Part shown: piece by piece, positions 18,420-28,769 of the stretch
How the letters are laid out: the number at the start of each line of letters is the position of its first letter
Numbering within the stretch: position 1 is the stretch's first letter
Assembly: GCF_030604785.1 (NCBI RefSeq)
Contig: NZ_JAUVVF010000005.1
Span: 62,001 to 126,000 of the forward strand
Direction of reading: 5' to 3'
Source: Paracoccus sp. (in: a-proteobacteria)
GTDB lineage: Bacteria; Pseudomonadota; Alphaproteobacteria; Rhodobacterales; Rhodobacteraceae
Length of the DNA: 64,000 nucleotides
The notes under the pieces: generated by a model
The model's input: the letters and a program-made list of their open reading frames with translations, nothing else
The model's database searches: none
What the model was told of the DNA's origin: nothing
Position numbers and translations under genes: made by a program

Positions 18420-19450
18420 CCGGTGATCCGGTTCACATGGCCCATCTTGCGGCCCGGCCGCGCCTCGCCCTTGCCGTAGAGATGGATCTGCGTGCGGGGC
18501 CGGGCCAGCAGGTCGGGCACGCGCGCCATGTCGTCGCCGATCAGGTTCTCCATCACCACATCGGCATGGCGCTTGCCGTCGCCCAAGGGCAGGCCCGCAA
18601 CCGCGCGGATATGCTGTTCGAACTGGTCGACCGCGCAGCCCGCCTGCGTCCAGTGGCCGGAATTGTGCACGCGCGGCGCGATCTCGTTCACGATCAGGCC
18701 GTCCGGCGTCACGAAGAGCTCCACCCCCATCACGCCGACATAATCCAGCGCATTGGCGATCCGCGCCGCGATCAGGACCGCATCCGTGGTCAGCCGCGCG
18801 GGCAGGCCGCAGGGGATCGTCGTCGTCCGCAGGATGCCGCCCTCATGGACGTTCAGCCCCGGATCATAGGCGGCGGTCTGGCCATCGGCGCCGCGGGCGA
18901 TGATGACGCTGATCTCGGCCGAGAAATCGACGAAACCCTCGAGGATCGAGGGCGCGCCGGTCCATTCGTCGGGGCCGTCCCCGATGCGGACCTGCCCCTT
19001 GCCGTCATAGCCCATCCGCCGCGTCTTCAGGATCGAGGGCCGCCCGATCCGGGCGATCGCGTCGTCCAGCGCGCCCTGATCGGGCACGTCGGCAAAGGGG
19101 GCGGTCGCCAGCCCGATCTCGTTCAGGAAGGTCTTCTCGGTCAGCCGGTCCTGCGACACGGCCAGGGCCCGCCTGCCGGGCCGGATCGGGCGCAGCGATT
19201 CCAGCAGGTCCAGCGCAGAGGTCGGCACGTTCTCGAATTCGTAGGTGATCACGTCCACGCTTTCGGCGAAGGCGCGCAGCGCGGCCTCGTCCTCATAGGG
19301 GGCGGTGGTCAGGCGCCAGGCCACGTCGCCCGCAGGCGCGGCGCCGGGCTCGTAGATATGGCAGCGCAGGCCAAGGCGGCTGGCCGCCGCCGACAGCATC
19401 CGGCCCAGCTGGCCGCCGCCCAGAATGCCGATCGTGCGGATATCATTCAT
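18416..19450 (-). CDS. purK: 5-(carboxyamino)imidazole ribonucleotide synthase PurK
   Basis: ATP-dependent carboxylation of AIR to N5-CAIR in purine synthesis, 344 aa. [12 protein letters not shown] is the N-terminal dinucleotide-type fold. The ATP-grasp domain follows ([14 protein letters not shown]) with [14 protein letters not shown] near the C-terminus. It overlaps purE by 8 nt upstream and the Nudix gene by 4 nt downstream, forming a tightly coupled three-gene operon. Confidence 0.95.
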   Translation of the reverse strand: MNDIRTIGILGGGQLGRMLSAAASRLGLRCHIYEPGAAPAGDVAWRLTTAPYEDEAALRAFAESVDVITYEFENVPTSALDLLESLRPIRPGRRALAVSQDRLTEKTFLNEIGLATAPFADVPDQGALDDAIARIGRPSILKTRRMGYDGKGQVRIGDGPDEWTGAPSILEGFVDFSAEISVIIARGADGQTAAYDPGLNVHEGGILRTTTIPCGLPARLTTDAVLIAARIANALDYVGVMGVELFVTPDGLIVNEIAPRVHNSGHWTQAGCAVDQFEQHIRAVAGLPLGDGKRHADVVMENLIGDDMARVPDLLARPRTQIHLYGKGEARPGRKMGHVNRITG

Positions 19451-19943
19451 CGGAGGGCACCTCGGGGATCGAGGCCGACAGGGCCGCGCGCCAGTCGTCC
19501 AGACGCTCGGCCAAAGCGGAATCGCTCAGCGCCAGGATGCCAGCGGCCATCAGCCCGGCATTCGCCGCGCCCGCAGCCCCGATGGCCATGGTGGCGACCG
19601 GATAGCCCTTGGGCATCTGCACGATGGAATAGAGCGAATCGACCCCGGACAGGGCCTTGGTCTGGACCGGCACGCCCACGACCGGGATGCGCGTCTTCGA
19701 GGCCATCATGCCCGGCAGATGGGCCGCGCCCCCTGCCCCGGCGATGATCACCTTGAGCCCGCGCGACGCCGCCGCGCGCCCGTAATCCCACAGCCGGTCG
19801 GGCGTGCGATGCGCACTGACGATGCGCGCCTCATAGGGGATGCCCAGCTCGTCCAGCACCTGCGCGGCCTCGCGCATGGTGGGCCAGTCGGACTGGCTTC
19901 CCATGATGATCCCGACCTCGACCTGTCCTGCGATGTCCGCCAT
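19443..19943 (-). CDS. purE: N5-carboxyaminoimidazole ribonucleotide mutase PurE
   Basis: Converts N5-CAIR to CAIR, the step after PurK. About 166 aa. [13 protein letters not shown] and [13 protein letters not shown] carry the active-site Ser, Asp and His; [14 protein letters not shown] is the phosphate loop. The track starts at GTG 19949; ATG 19943 has GAGGGG at 7-nt spacing and is preferred. First gene of purE-purK-nudix. Confidence 0.95.
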   Translation of the reverse strand: MADIAGQVEVGIIMGSQSDWPTMREAAQVLDELGIPYEARIVSAHRTPDRLWDYGRAAASRGLKVIIAGAGGAAHLPGMMASKTRIPVVGVPVQTKALSGVDSLYSIVQMPKGYPVATMAIGAAGAANAGLMAAGILALSDSALAERLDDWRAALSASIPEVPSDE

Positions 19944-20001
19944 GCTCACGCCCCTCTGCCGCCTTGCGACCCCGCATAGCGCGACGGCGGGCCGGTCGCA
20001 A

Positions 20002-20220
20002 TCAGGCGATGATGTCGGGCGTGATCTCGTCCTCGAGCCGGGCGATCCGGTCCTTCAGCGCCAGCTTCTGCTTTTTCAGCCGCTGCAGCGCCAGCGACGA
20101 TGTCAGCTGTTGTTCCTGCAAGGCCGCGATCGCCTGATCGAGGTCACGATGCTCGCAGCGCAGCGCCTCGAGACGGGCGCGCAGGATATCCTCGTGGCTC
20201 ATCGAATGCTGCATGTTCAT
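20002..20220 (-). CDS. DUF465 (YdcH-like) small protein
   Basis: Small coiled-coil protein, 72 aa or fewer. [28 protein letters not shown] followed by [22 protein letters not shown] matches the DUF465/YdcH family. Function unknown; family members are highly expressed cytoplasmic proteins. Three in-frame Met (20220, 20214, 20202) leave the start open; the Shine-Dalgarno is weak for all. Confidence 0.75.
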   Translation of the reverse strand: MNMQHSMSHEDILRARLEALRCEHRDLDQAIAALQEQQLTSSLALQRLKKQKLALKDRIARLEDEITPDIIA

Positions 20221-20318
20221 CGAAAACGTCTCTGCAAGGGGAAACCTCTGGCTCCACTATAGCGCGACATTGCGCCGCTGTTAATGGAAACCGACATTTC
20301 CGCGAACTAGGCGGGCAT

Positions 20319-20347
20319 CTTGCAAATCCCTGACAGGATTTCCATAT
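20319..20347 (+). promoter_or_regulatory. Putative sigma-32 (RpoH) promoter of the hsp20 operon
   Basis: CTTG followed 19 nt later by CCATAT matches the RpoH pattern (CTTGAAA-spacer-CCCCATNT) in its most conserved positions. The start site would lie near 20355, leaving a 55-60 nt leader with a GGGGCC/GGCCCC hairpin (20357-20362 with 20373-20378). Confidence 0.5.
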
Positions 20348-20411
20348 CCTGCGGACGGGGCCGCCGCTTCGGGGCCCCTGGATGCACAGTCGCTTTGACG
20401 AGAGGGCTGAG

Positions 20412-20822
20412 ATGACGAAGATGTCGCTGGGGTCGCACCCTTATCTTCTGGGTTTCGACCAGCTGGAACGCATGGTCGAGCGCGCCGCCAAGGGCGCCGA
20501 GGGTTATCCGCCCTACAATATCGAGCATATCGCCCCGGACGGGTTCCGCATCACCCTGGCCGTGGCCGGCTTTTCCGAGGCCGAGCTGAGCGTCACCACC
20601 GAGGATCGTCAACTGGTCATCCGTGGCCGCAATGCCGAGACCGACGACAAGCGCGTCTATCTGCATCGCGGCATCGCCGCCCGCGCCTTTCAGCGCAGCT
20701 TCGTGCTGGCCGAGGGGGTCGAGGTCACCGGCGCCTCGATGGAAAACGGCCTTCTACATGTCGAGCTTCGACGCACCCAACCGGAACAAGTGGTTCAGAC
20801 CATTCCGATCAGCCGCAAATAA
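20412..20822 (+). CDS. Small heat shock protein, Hsp20/IbpA family
   Basis: ATP-independent holdase chaperone, about 136 aa. The alpha-crystallin domain is visible from YNIEHIAPDGFRITLAVAGFSEAELSV to ENGLLHVELRR, with a C-terminal IPI motif (TIPISRK) used in oligomer assembly. The start is ATG 20412, preceded by GAGAGGG; the track adds 10 residues upstream. It is followed 10 nt later by a DUF1150 gene, the normal alphaproteobacterial arrangement. Confidence 0.92.
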   Translation: MTKMSLGSHPYLLGFDQLERMVERAAKGAEGYPPYNIEHIAPDGFRITLAVAGFSEAELSVTTEDRQLVIRGRNAETDDKRVYLHRGIAARAFQRSFVLAEGVEVTGASMENGLLHVELRRTQPEQVVQTIPISRK

Positions 20823-20832
20823 GGGGATCACG

Positions 20833-21060
20833 ATGGACAACAAGATCGCATTCACCGCCAACCGTCTTTCCAACACGGTCTATATCCGCAAGATCGCGAC
20901 CGAGACCCTGCCGCAGGAAATCCGTAGCCAACTTCCCGGCGTGGACGCCATGTATGCCGTCCATGACACGGATGGCGAAAGGCTGGCCCTCGTGCAGCAG
21001 CGCAGCCTCGCCTTCATGCTGGCGCGCCAGAACGAATTGACGCCGGTCAGCGTCCACTAG
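20833..21060 (+). CDS. DUF1150 family protein
   Basis: Small protein, 75 aa. The start is ATG 20833 after AAGGGGATCACG. NTVYIRKIATETLPQEIR and LALVQQRSLAFMLARQNELTPVSVH are typical of DUF1150, which in Alphaproteobacteria usually follows an Hsp20 gene. Function unknown; co-expression in the heat response is inferred from context. Its 3' end overlaps the convergent beta-propeller gene by 14 nt. Confidence 0.8.
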   Translation: MDNKIAFTANRLSNTVYIRKIATETLPQEIRSQLPGVDAMYAVHDTDGERLALVQQRSLAFMLARQNELTPVSVH

Positions 21061-21871
21061 CCTCGGGCGCATAGCGCATGAAGGCAAAGGCCCGCCCGTC
21101 GGGCGCCCAGCAGGGCACGTTGATGCTGCCCTGACCGCCGAACAGGCTGACGACACGGCGCCGGTTCCCCCCGTCCGGCGCCATTAGCCACAGCGCCACG
21201 TCCAGATCGCGGGGATGGCCCTCGGTGCCGGGCGGATAGGCCAGGTAAAGCACATGCCTCCCGCAGGGCGAGGGATGGGGAAACCAGTTCACACCATCAT
21301 CGCGGAAGACCGGGGCCGCCTCGCTGCCATCGGCGCGCATCCGCCAGATCTGGGCATGGCCCGTCTCGTCCGAATTGAACCAGATGAAGCCGCCACAGGC
21401 CGAAAAATCCGGCCCGTCATGATGCGCCATGCCCGGCGTCAGCACGGTCTCGCGCCCCGTTTCCATGTCCAGAATTCCGATCCGCACCACCCGGTCGCTG
21501 CCCCTGACGCAGGCATAGGTCAGCCGCGCCCCATGCGCCCCGTGCCACCAGCTGGGGCGCGGCAGGCCCAGCGGCGTGGTGCGGCCGTTCTCCAGCAGAT
21601 GGATCCCCGCGCCGCTGCCGTCATGCGAGGACAGCACGATCCGGCCATCGGGCAGAAAGCCGTGATCGTTGTTGCAGCGTTCGTCCAGATCCATCGGGAT
21701 CGGCTCCAGCCCCGACGCATCCGCGCGCCACAGCCGCCCCTCGCCATTGACCAGGAACCACCCGTCGGGGTGCCAGTTCGGCGCCTCGATCAGGCGCGGC
21801 GTGCGCAGGATCACCCGGCAGGTGCCGCTGGCCAGATCATAGACCTCAAGCGATGAACGCCAACCCGCCAT
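21047..21871 (-). CDS. TolB-like / PD40 beta-propeller protein
   Basis: Predicted beta-propeller, about 274 aa. Repeats of the form APNWHPDGWFLV, GFLPDGRIVLSS, GPDFSACGGFIWFNSDETGHAQIWRM, FPHPSPCGRHVLYLAYP and APDGRAFAFMRY are PD40/WD40-like blades. There is no signal peptide, so unlike TolB it appears cytoplasmic. ATG 21871 with AGGGGGGAC upstream is preferred over the track start. Ligand and role unknown; it follows the ATP sulfurylase gene by 64 nt. Confidence 0.75.
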   Translation of the reverse strand: MAGWRSSLEVYDLASGTCRVILRTPRLIEAPNWHPDGWFLVNGEGRLWRADASGLEPIPMDLDERCNNDHGFLPDGRIVLSSHDGSGAGIHLLENGRTTPLGLPRPSWWHGAHGARLTYACVRGSDRVVRIGILDMETGRETVLTPGMAHHDGPDFSACGGFIWFNSDETGHAQIWRMRADGSEAAPVFRDDGVNWFPHPSPCGRHVLYLAYPPGTEGHPRDLDVALWLMAPDGGNRRRVVSLFGGQGSINVPCWAPDGRAFAFMRYAPEASGR

Positions 21872-21891
21872 CCCGTCCCCCCTGATGCGGA

Positions 21892-21915
21892 ACGGCCCCG
21901 CCGGGGCGGGGCCGT
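21892..21915 (-). terminator. Hairpin after the ATP sulfurylase/APS kinase gene
   Basis: ACGGCCCCGCC / GGCGGGGCCGT makes a perfect 11-bp stem with a 2-nt loop 21 nt beyond the stop codon. There is no strong T tract on the minus strand (TTCCGCAT), so termination may be partial. Confidence 0.5.
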
Positions 21916-21935
21916 CGTTCATTTCAGCCGGCCGG

Positions 21936-23645
21936 TCACTCCAGACCGATCAGACCCATGCTCTCCAGCTTCAGCAGCACCTGATGCGCGGCGCCGTCCA
22001 CATCGATATTGCTGGTGTCGATCCGCAGTTCGGGATTCGCCGGTTCCTCGTAAGGGTCCGAGATGCCGGTGAATTCCTTGATCTTGCCCTCGCGCGCCAG
22101 CTTGTAGAGGCCCTTGCGGTCACGGCGCTCGCATTCCTCGATCGGGGTGGCCACATGCACCTCGACAAAGGCGCCGCCGGCCTCGACCATCTCGCGCACG
22201 GCGCGGCGCGTCGCGGTATAGGGCGCGATGGGCGCGCAGATCGCGATGCCGCCATTCTTGGTGATCTCGGACGCGACATAGCCGATGCGCTTGATGTTGA
22301 TGTCGCGATGCTCTTTCGAGAAGCCCAGCTCGCTCGACAGATGCTTGCGGACCACGTCGCCATCCAGCAACGACACGGGCCGGCCGCCCATCTCCATCAG
22401 CTTGACCATCAGCGCGTTGGCGACGGTGGACTTGCCCGAACCCGACAGGCCGGTGAAGAACACCGTGAAGCCCTGCTTGGCGCGCGGAGGCGAGGTGCGG
22501 CGCAGCTGCGTCACGACCTCGGGGAAGCTGAACCATTCGGGGATGTCCAGCCCCTCGCGCAGGCGGCGGCGCAGTTCGGTGCCGCTGATATCCAGCACGG
22601 TGCAGCCCTCGGGAACCTCGTTGGCGGGATAATATTGCGCCTTTTCCTGCACATAGACCATGTGCTTGAAATCGACCATCTCGACGCCGATCTCGTCCTG
22701 GTGCTGCTTGAACAGCTCCTGCGCGTCATAAGGGCCGTAGAAATCGACGCCCGCGCTGTTCTTGCCGGGGCCGGCATGGTCGCGGCCGACGATGAAATGC
22801 GTGGCGCCGTGGTTCTTGCGGATCAGGCCATGCCAGACCGCCTCGCGCGGGCCGGCCATGCGCATCGCCAGGTTCAGAAGCGACAGCGTCGTGGTCGCGG
22901 CCGGATACTTGTCCAGCACCGCCTCGTAGCAGCGCACGCGGGTGAAATGGTCCACGTCGCCGGGCTTGGTCATGCCGACGACCGGGTGGATCATCAGGTT
23001 GGCCTGCGCCTCGCGGGCGGCGCGGAAGGTCAGCTCCTGATGGGCGCGGTGCAGCGGGTTGCGGGTCTGGAAGACCACGACGCGCTGCCAGTTCAGCTTC
23101 TTGAACATCGCGCGCAATTCGTTCGGCGTGTTGCGGCGGGCGCGGAAATCGTAATGCGTCGGCGCCTGCAGACCCTTGATCGGGCCGCCCAGATAGACCG
23201 GACCCGCGACATTGTGCAGGTAGTTCACGGCCGGATGGGCCAGATCGTCGGCGCCGAAGACCTTCTCGGCCTCGCGCGCCTTGTTCGGCACCCATTTGTC
23301 GGTGACGGACATGATCGCCAGGATCACGCCCTCCTGGTCGCGCAGGGCGATGTCGGTGCCCGGCTCAAGCCCTTCGGCGAATTTCTCGCTGACATCCAGC
23401 GTGATCGGCATCGGCCACAACGCGCCCGATTCGAGACGCATGTTCTCGACCACGCCGTCGTAATCGGCCTCGGTCAGAAAACCCTTCAGCGGGTTGAAGC
23501 CGCCATTCATCAGCAGCTCCAGATCGCAGATCTGGCGCGCGGTCAGGTCCCAGCTGGGCATCGCGCCCGCCTCGTCCTTCAGCGCAAGGGCGGCATCGGC
23601 CGAGACGAAAAGCTCGGGGATCGGCAAGTGGTTCGGATTGGTCAT
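21936..23645 (-). CDS. Bifunctional sulfate adenylyltransferase / adenylylsulfate kinase
   Basis: Activates sulfate to APS and phosphorylates it to PAPS for assimilation, 569 aa. The N-terminal ATP sulfurylase carries [11 protein letters not shown] and VGRDHAGPG. The C-terminal APS kinase carries Walker [19 protein letters not shown] and [13 protein letters not shown]. The start at MTNPNHL (23645) is preferred; the track adds 17 residues. This homomeric fused type replaces the CysDN heterodimer. Downstream reductases are not in the window. Confidence 0.93.
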   Translation of the reverse strand: MTNPNHLPIPELFVSADAALALKDEAGAMPSWDLTARQICDLELLMNGGFNPLKGFLTEADYDGVVENMRLESGALWPMPITLDVSEKFAEGLEPGTDIALRDQEGVILAIMSVTDKWVPNKAREAEKVFGADDLAHPAVNYLHNVAGPVYLGGPIKGLQAPTHYDFRARRNTPNELRAMFKKLNWQRVVVFQTRNPLHRAHQELTFRAAREAQANLMIHPVVGMTKPGDVDHFTRVRCYEAVLDKYPAATTTLSLLNLAMRMAGPREAVWHGLIRKNHGATHFIVGRDHAGPGKNSAGVDFYGPYDAQELFKQHQDEIGVEMVDFKHMVYVQEKAQYYPANEVPEGCTVLDISGTELRRRLREGLDIPEWFSFPEVVTQLRRTSPPRAKQGFTVFFTGLSGSGKSTVANALMVKLMEMGGRPVSLLDGDVVRKHLSSELGFSKEHRDINIKRIGYVASEITKNGGIAICAPIAPYTATRRAVREMVEAGGAFVEVHVATPIEECERRDRKGLYKLAREGKIKEFTGISDPYEEPANPELRIDTSNIDVDGAAHQVLLKLESMGLIGLE

Positions 23646-23857
23646 CTCTTCGACTCGGATATTGCCACGGAAAACAGCGATTGCGCGCCACCCCACGGGC
23701 CGACACGCGTCGGAATCGCTCTAGCGCGGTCGAAAGCGATATTCAACCTTGGGAAAACGCCTCGAGCCGACCTGTGGCCGCAAAGCGTCATGGCCTTGCA
23801 GGAACTTCGCCCCGTCTGGGCCGTTGATGGACAACCCACCGAAAAAGGAGGCACGCC

Positions 23858-24445
23858 ATGACCCGTGACGCCCAACCCCACGAAGCCGCCAGCCCCGCCG
23901 AACTGCGCGCCCTGTCGCGTGACGAACAGGAACTGGCCGACATGGCGCGCAACCCGGTGCTGGCCGGGCTGAGCGACCGCGAGCTTGGCGACCTGATCTC
24001 GCGCCTGCGCGAGCGCCGCAACCGCGCCCGCGACATCGGCGACCGCCAGGGCCGCGAGGCGCGCGGCAAGCAGGCCCCCGCCGGTGCGACCATCGCCAGC
24101 AGCAATCACGGCACGATCAGCAAGCACGATTTCCTGTCCGAGGCGCTGGACCGCGCGATGGACGAACGCGAGCGCCGCGGCGGAGAGCATGGCGATCCCG
24201 TCACCGAGGGCGCCCATGGCGAGGAAAGCCAGGCCGAACTGACCCGCAAGGCGCAGGCCATGGCGAACGAGGGCCGCCGCGACAGCGCGATGAAAGAGGA
24301 CGGCGCGCCGCTGCACCCCTCGGACCCCGATGCCAGCGACGGCAAGGCCGGCATGGCCGCGACCGAACGCAACACCGCTCCGTCGGGCGCGCTGGATCAC
24401 GCGGGGAACCTGCCCTCGCGCGAACGCTCGCGCACGCGCTACTGA
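23858..24445 (+). CDS. Conserved hypothetical protein, highly charged and largely disordered
   Basis: 195 aa with an excellent Shine-Dalgarno (AAAGGAGG, about 7 nt before ATG). The N-terminal third, ALSRDEQELADMARNPVLAGLSDRELGDLISRLRERRNRARDIGDRQ, looks like a compact helical module. The rest is Gly/Ala/Glu/Arg-rich with few hydrophobics (HGEESQAELTRKAQAMANEGRR) and is probably disordered. No signal peptide, TM or catalytic motif. I do not recognise a named family; composition resembles stress-related hydrophilic proteins. The 212-nt upstream gap shows no clear promoter. Confidence 0.7.
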   Translation: MTRDAQPHEAASPAELRALSRDEQELADMARNPVLAGLSDRELGDLISRLRERRNRARDIGDRQGREARGKQAPAGATIASSNHGTISKHDFLSEALDRAMDERERRGGEHGDPVTEGAHGEESQAELTRKAQAMANEGRRDSAMKEDGAPLHPSDPDASDGKAGMAATERNTAPSGALDHAGNLPSRERSRTRY

Positions 24446-24452
24446 TCCGGGC

Positions 24453-25091
24453 CTATCCCGCACCGGCCGCCTCGGCGGCCTGATGCCGCCGCCGGATCTC
24501 GGCGGCGGCGTCGTCATAGAGAAATGGCAGGAACGCATAGCGCCGCCCGCGCGTGACCGGATCGACCTGATGCAGCAGGCTGCACGAAAAGACGATCCCC
24601 GCGCCGGGCGGCGCCCTGAACCGCTCGTCCGAGAATTCCGGAAAGCTCAGCGCGCCCCCCTCGAAATCGCCGCCCAGATTGACCGACAGCGCAAAGCGCC
24701 GATGCGCGGTGCCCGGCGTCGTGTTGTCGCGATGGGCGCGGAAATGCCCGCCCTCGGCCGCGTCGTAGCAGGCGACCAGATAACGCTCCATCCGCGTGAC
24801 GGGGAAATGATGGCAGGCGCGGATCGCCGGCACCACGCGCGCGACGATGCGCGACTGGATCGTGGCGATCATCGCCGGATCGCTCACCACATGGTCGCGC
24901 CGCACCTTGTGCGCCGGATCGTGGCGCCCCACCGTGCGCCCGTCCTCGACCACCATGAAGCCCGACATCTCGCCCCCCGCCGCGTCATAGGCGGCGATCA
25001 GCGCGGCGCACAGGGCGGGCTCGAACAGATCGGGCAGGATCAGGACCGGAGCCCTGACCCCCAGGCGATGGGGCGTTGCGGCATTCGTCAT
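24453..25091 (-). CDS. 2OG-Fe(II) oxygenase (prolyl 4-hydroxylase-like)
   Basis: Non-heme iron dioxygenase, 212 aa, cytoplasmic. FRAHRDN supplies the HxD iron ligands (His120, Asp122); CSLLHQVDPVTRGRRYAF supplies the distal His174 and the Arg that binds 2-oxoglutarate. FALSVNLGGDFEGGALSFPEF is the typical core strand segment of P4Hc domains. The substrate could be a protein prolyl or a small molecule. Convergent with the disordered protein gene, 7 nt apart. Confidence 0.88.
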   Translation of the reverse strand: MTNAATPHRLGVRAPVLILPDLFEPALCAALIAAYDAAGGEMSGFMVVEDGRTVGRHDPAHKVRRDHVVSDPAMIATIQSRIVARVVPAIRACHHFPVTRMERYLVACYDAAEGGHFRAHRDNTTPGTAHRRFALSVNLGGDFEGGALSFPEFSDERFRAPPGAGIVFSCSLLHQVDPVTRGRRYAFLPFLYDDAAAEIRRRHQAAEAAGAG

Positions 25092-25156
25092 CCCCGCATT
25101 CTAGGCGCCTGAACGCCCGGATCCCAAGCCCCAAACGCGGACGAGTTTAACGATCC

Positions 25157-26787
<1,631 letters not shown>

Positions 26788-26816
26788 GGCCGACAGCCCG
26801 CAACAGCGTTCGCAAG

Positions 26817-26871
26817 CGGTGCACGTCCGGTGCACGCCCCGTGCCCCTGCCGTGCACGCACCGTGCGGCAC
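26817..26871. repeat. Five tandem imperfect 11-bp units (CCGTGCACGCN)
   Basis: Units at 26817, 26828, 26839, 26850 and 26861: CGGTGCACGTC, CGGTGCACGCC, CCGTGCCCCTG, CCGTGCACGCA, CCGTGCGGCAC. Three contain the palindrome GTGCAC. The 11-bp period is close to one helical turn. The array is intergenic between the convergent lrp-family gene and pgeF. Confidence 0.85.
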
Positions 26872-26876
26872 TTTTT
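26848..26876 (+). terminator. Terminator of the lrp-family gene
   Basis: TGCCGTGC / GTGCGGCA gives an 8-bp stem (two G-T wobbles) with a 7-nt loop, followed by CTTTTT. The stem is built from units 4 and 5 of the tandem repeat. Confidence 0.7.
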
Positions 26877-26959
26877 CCGGCAATTGCTGGCATTTTCCGC
26901 CCCGGCCTGCGCCAGCCCGTTGCGCGGTGCCGCCATGCAACGCCCGCAGGCGTTGCGCG

Positions 26960-27724
26960 TCACAGGGCGATGGCGCTGATCAGGCGGCCGTAATCGGCCT
27001 GCCCCTCATGCGTGGCGCGGCGATAGCTGAAGAAGCGGTCGGGATCGGCATAGGTGCAATGGCGCGACCATTCCGCCTCGACCCCGGCCTCGCGCAGGCG
27101 CTTCAGGCCGAAGCCCGGCAGGTCAAAATGCGGGCTTCCCTTGGGGCCGCCGCTGAAGAAACGTTCCGATTCAGGGTCTTCGGCCAGGAACTCGTCCATG
27201 AACGCGTCGCCCACCTCGTAATTGCGCTGGCTGATCGTGGGGCCGATCACCGCGCGGATTTCGGTCGCGCCCAGATCGCGCATCGCCGCGACCGTCGCCT
27301 CGATCACGCCCGCCAATGCGCCGCGCCAGCCCGCATGGCAGGCCCCCACCACGCCCGCCGCCGGATCGGCCAGCAGGATCGGCTGGCAATCGGCGGTCAG
27401 CACCGCGATGGCCACGTCGCGCCGCGCCGTGACCAGACCGTCCGCGTTGATTTCCTTGACACTTTCCAGATCGTCGTCCGGCGCCAGCGTCACCACATCG
27501 GCGGAATGAACCTGCTTCACCGTGGCCAGACAGGCGGGCTCGACCCCCATCGCCACGGCCACGCGGGCGCGGTTGACCTGGACCATGTCGCTCTGATCGC
27601 TGGATCTCCGCCCGCAATTCAGCCCCGAGAACAGCCCCGACGAGGCGCCCCCCTTGCGCGTGAAAAAGCCGTGCCGGACCGGCGACAGCAGCGGATGGGT
27701 CAGGATCTCAAGCGTCGTCTGCAT
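26960..27724 (-). CDS. pgeF: Peptidoglycan editing factor PgeF (YfiH / DUF152 family)
   Basis: Zinc-dependent enzyme of the former laccase-domain family, 254 aa. The metal ligands are in KQVHSADVV, LTADCQPIL and GACHAGWRG. C-terminal HCTYADPDRFFSYRRATHEGQADYG is typical. YfiH/PgeF is reported to remove misincorporated peptidoglycan precursors; other members act on purine nucleosides. It overlaps the upstream methyltransferase gene by 17 nt and ends the lgt operon. Confidence 0.9.
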   Translation of the reverse strand: MQTTLEILTHPLLSPVRHGFFTRKGGASSGLFSGLNCGRRSSDQSDMVQVNRARVAVAMGVEPACLATVKQVHSADVVTLAPDDDLESVKEINADGLVTARRDVAIAVLTADCQPILLADPAAGVVGACHAGWRGALAGVIEATVAAMRDLGATEIRAVIGPTISQRNYEVGDAFMDEFLAEDPESERFFSGGPKGSPHFDLPGFGLKRLREAGVEAEWSRHCTYADPDRFFSYRRATHEGQADYGRLISAIAL

Positions 27725-28769
27725 GACGTGTCAGCGCCTCGAAGCCGGGGACCGGAGGCGCCCCTTTCGGCCAGATTGCAAGGGTCTTGAACAGGTGACC
27801 CATTTCACCTTCATGGGTCAAGCGCCGAAGCGCGACCATCGCCCCGGCGTCGCCCGCCTGCGCCAGACGGCGCGCCCGCGCCTCGGCGCCAAGCGCCAGC
27901 AGCCAGTCGCCCTGCCGCCCCATCCGCGAGACGACCGCCCCCGCCCGGATCGCGGCAGCGGCAAGAGGGGCAAAGTCGACATGGGCGGTCAGGTCCGCCT
28001 CGCCCGGATGGGCCAGCGGATCGTCCGGCGCATGGCCGCGCAGCGCCTGGAACGTGTCGCCGCGCCCGTCCCAGCCGCCGTAATCGACCAGGATCGCCGC
28101 CCCCCCATGGCGCGCGATATGGCGGGCGATGGCCTCGATCGCGGCGACGGCGGCGGGGCAATCCTCGACGATCTCGCCGGCGTGGCCCCTGCGCGGCAGG
28201 TCGACCACCGGCCCCAGCCCCATCGCCAGACGGCCGTCGGCGTCCAGCCCGACCATGCGTTCGCGCCAGCCTTCGCCGGTCATCTGGAACTGCCGGATCG
28301 GCAATGCGTCCAGAAATTCGTTCGCCATCAGGAACAAGGGCTTGGACGGCAGATCCTCGATCCGGTCAAGATGCAGGACCGGCCCCAGACGGTCGCGCTG
28401 GACCTGCCGCAGATGGGGCGAGGCCTCGACAAGCGCGATCTGCGCGGCCTCGGTCATGCCCGGAGCCACGCGGATCGCGCGGCGCATATCGGCCATCAGC
28501 GTGCCCCGCCCCGGCCCCGGCTCGGCCAGCAGACAGGGCGCGGGGCTGCCCTGATCCATCCAGGCCTGCGCCAAGGCAAGGCCGCAAAGCTCTCCGTAAA
28601 GCTGGTGGATTTCGGGCGCGGTGGTGAAATCGCCCGCAGCGCCAAAGGGATCGCGCGTGGCGTAATAGCCGTGGCGGCTGTCCAGCAGGCAGATCTGCAT
28701 ATAATCGGCCAGCGTGATCGGCCCGGTGGCGCGGATGCGCGCGGCGATGATCCCGGCCAGAGGCGTCAT
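27708..28769 (-). CDS. SAM-dependent methyltransferase, NDUFAF7 / MidA-like
   Basis: Class I methyltransferase of the COG1565 family, about 353 aa. [52 protein letters not shown] is the family opening. The SAM loop is [18 protein letters not shown] and [15 protein letters not shown] is the core motif. Mitochondrial NDUFAF7 dimethylates an Arg of complex I; the bacterial substrate is not established. Start at ATG 28769, sharing ATGA with lgt; the 684-aa track ORF reads antisense through lgt. Operon lgt-methyltransferase-pgeF is conserved in Rhodobacterales. Confidence 0.9.
   Translation of the reverse strand: MTPLAGIIAARIRATGPITLADYMQICLLDSRHGYYATRDPFGAAGDFTTAPEIHQLYGELCGLALAQAWMDQGSPAPCLLAEPGPGRGTLMADMRRAIRVAPGMTEAAQIALVEASPHLRQVQRDRLGPVLHLDRIEDLPSKPLFLMANEFLDALPIRQFQMTGEGWRERMVGLDADGRLAMGLGPVVDLPRRGHAGEIVEDCPAAVAAIEAIARHIARHGGAAILVDYGGWDGRGDTFQALRGHAPDDPLAHPGEADLTAHVDFAPLAAAAIRAGAVVSRMGRQGDWLLALGAEARARRLAQAGDAGAMVALRRLTHEGEMGHLFKTLAIWPKGAPPVPGFEALTRHADDA

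Noticed and set aside
20348-20411. Clear ROSE-type RNA thermometer upstream of hsp20
   Set aside because: Only about four pairs can mask the Shine-Dalgarno and the typical anti-SD helix is not visible, so it is kept only as a question within a finding.
26817-26871. GTGCAC repeats considered as a CRISPR array
   Set aside because: Units are 11 bp, directly abutting and imperfect, with no spacers and no cas genes.
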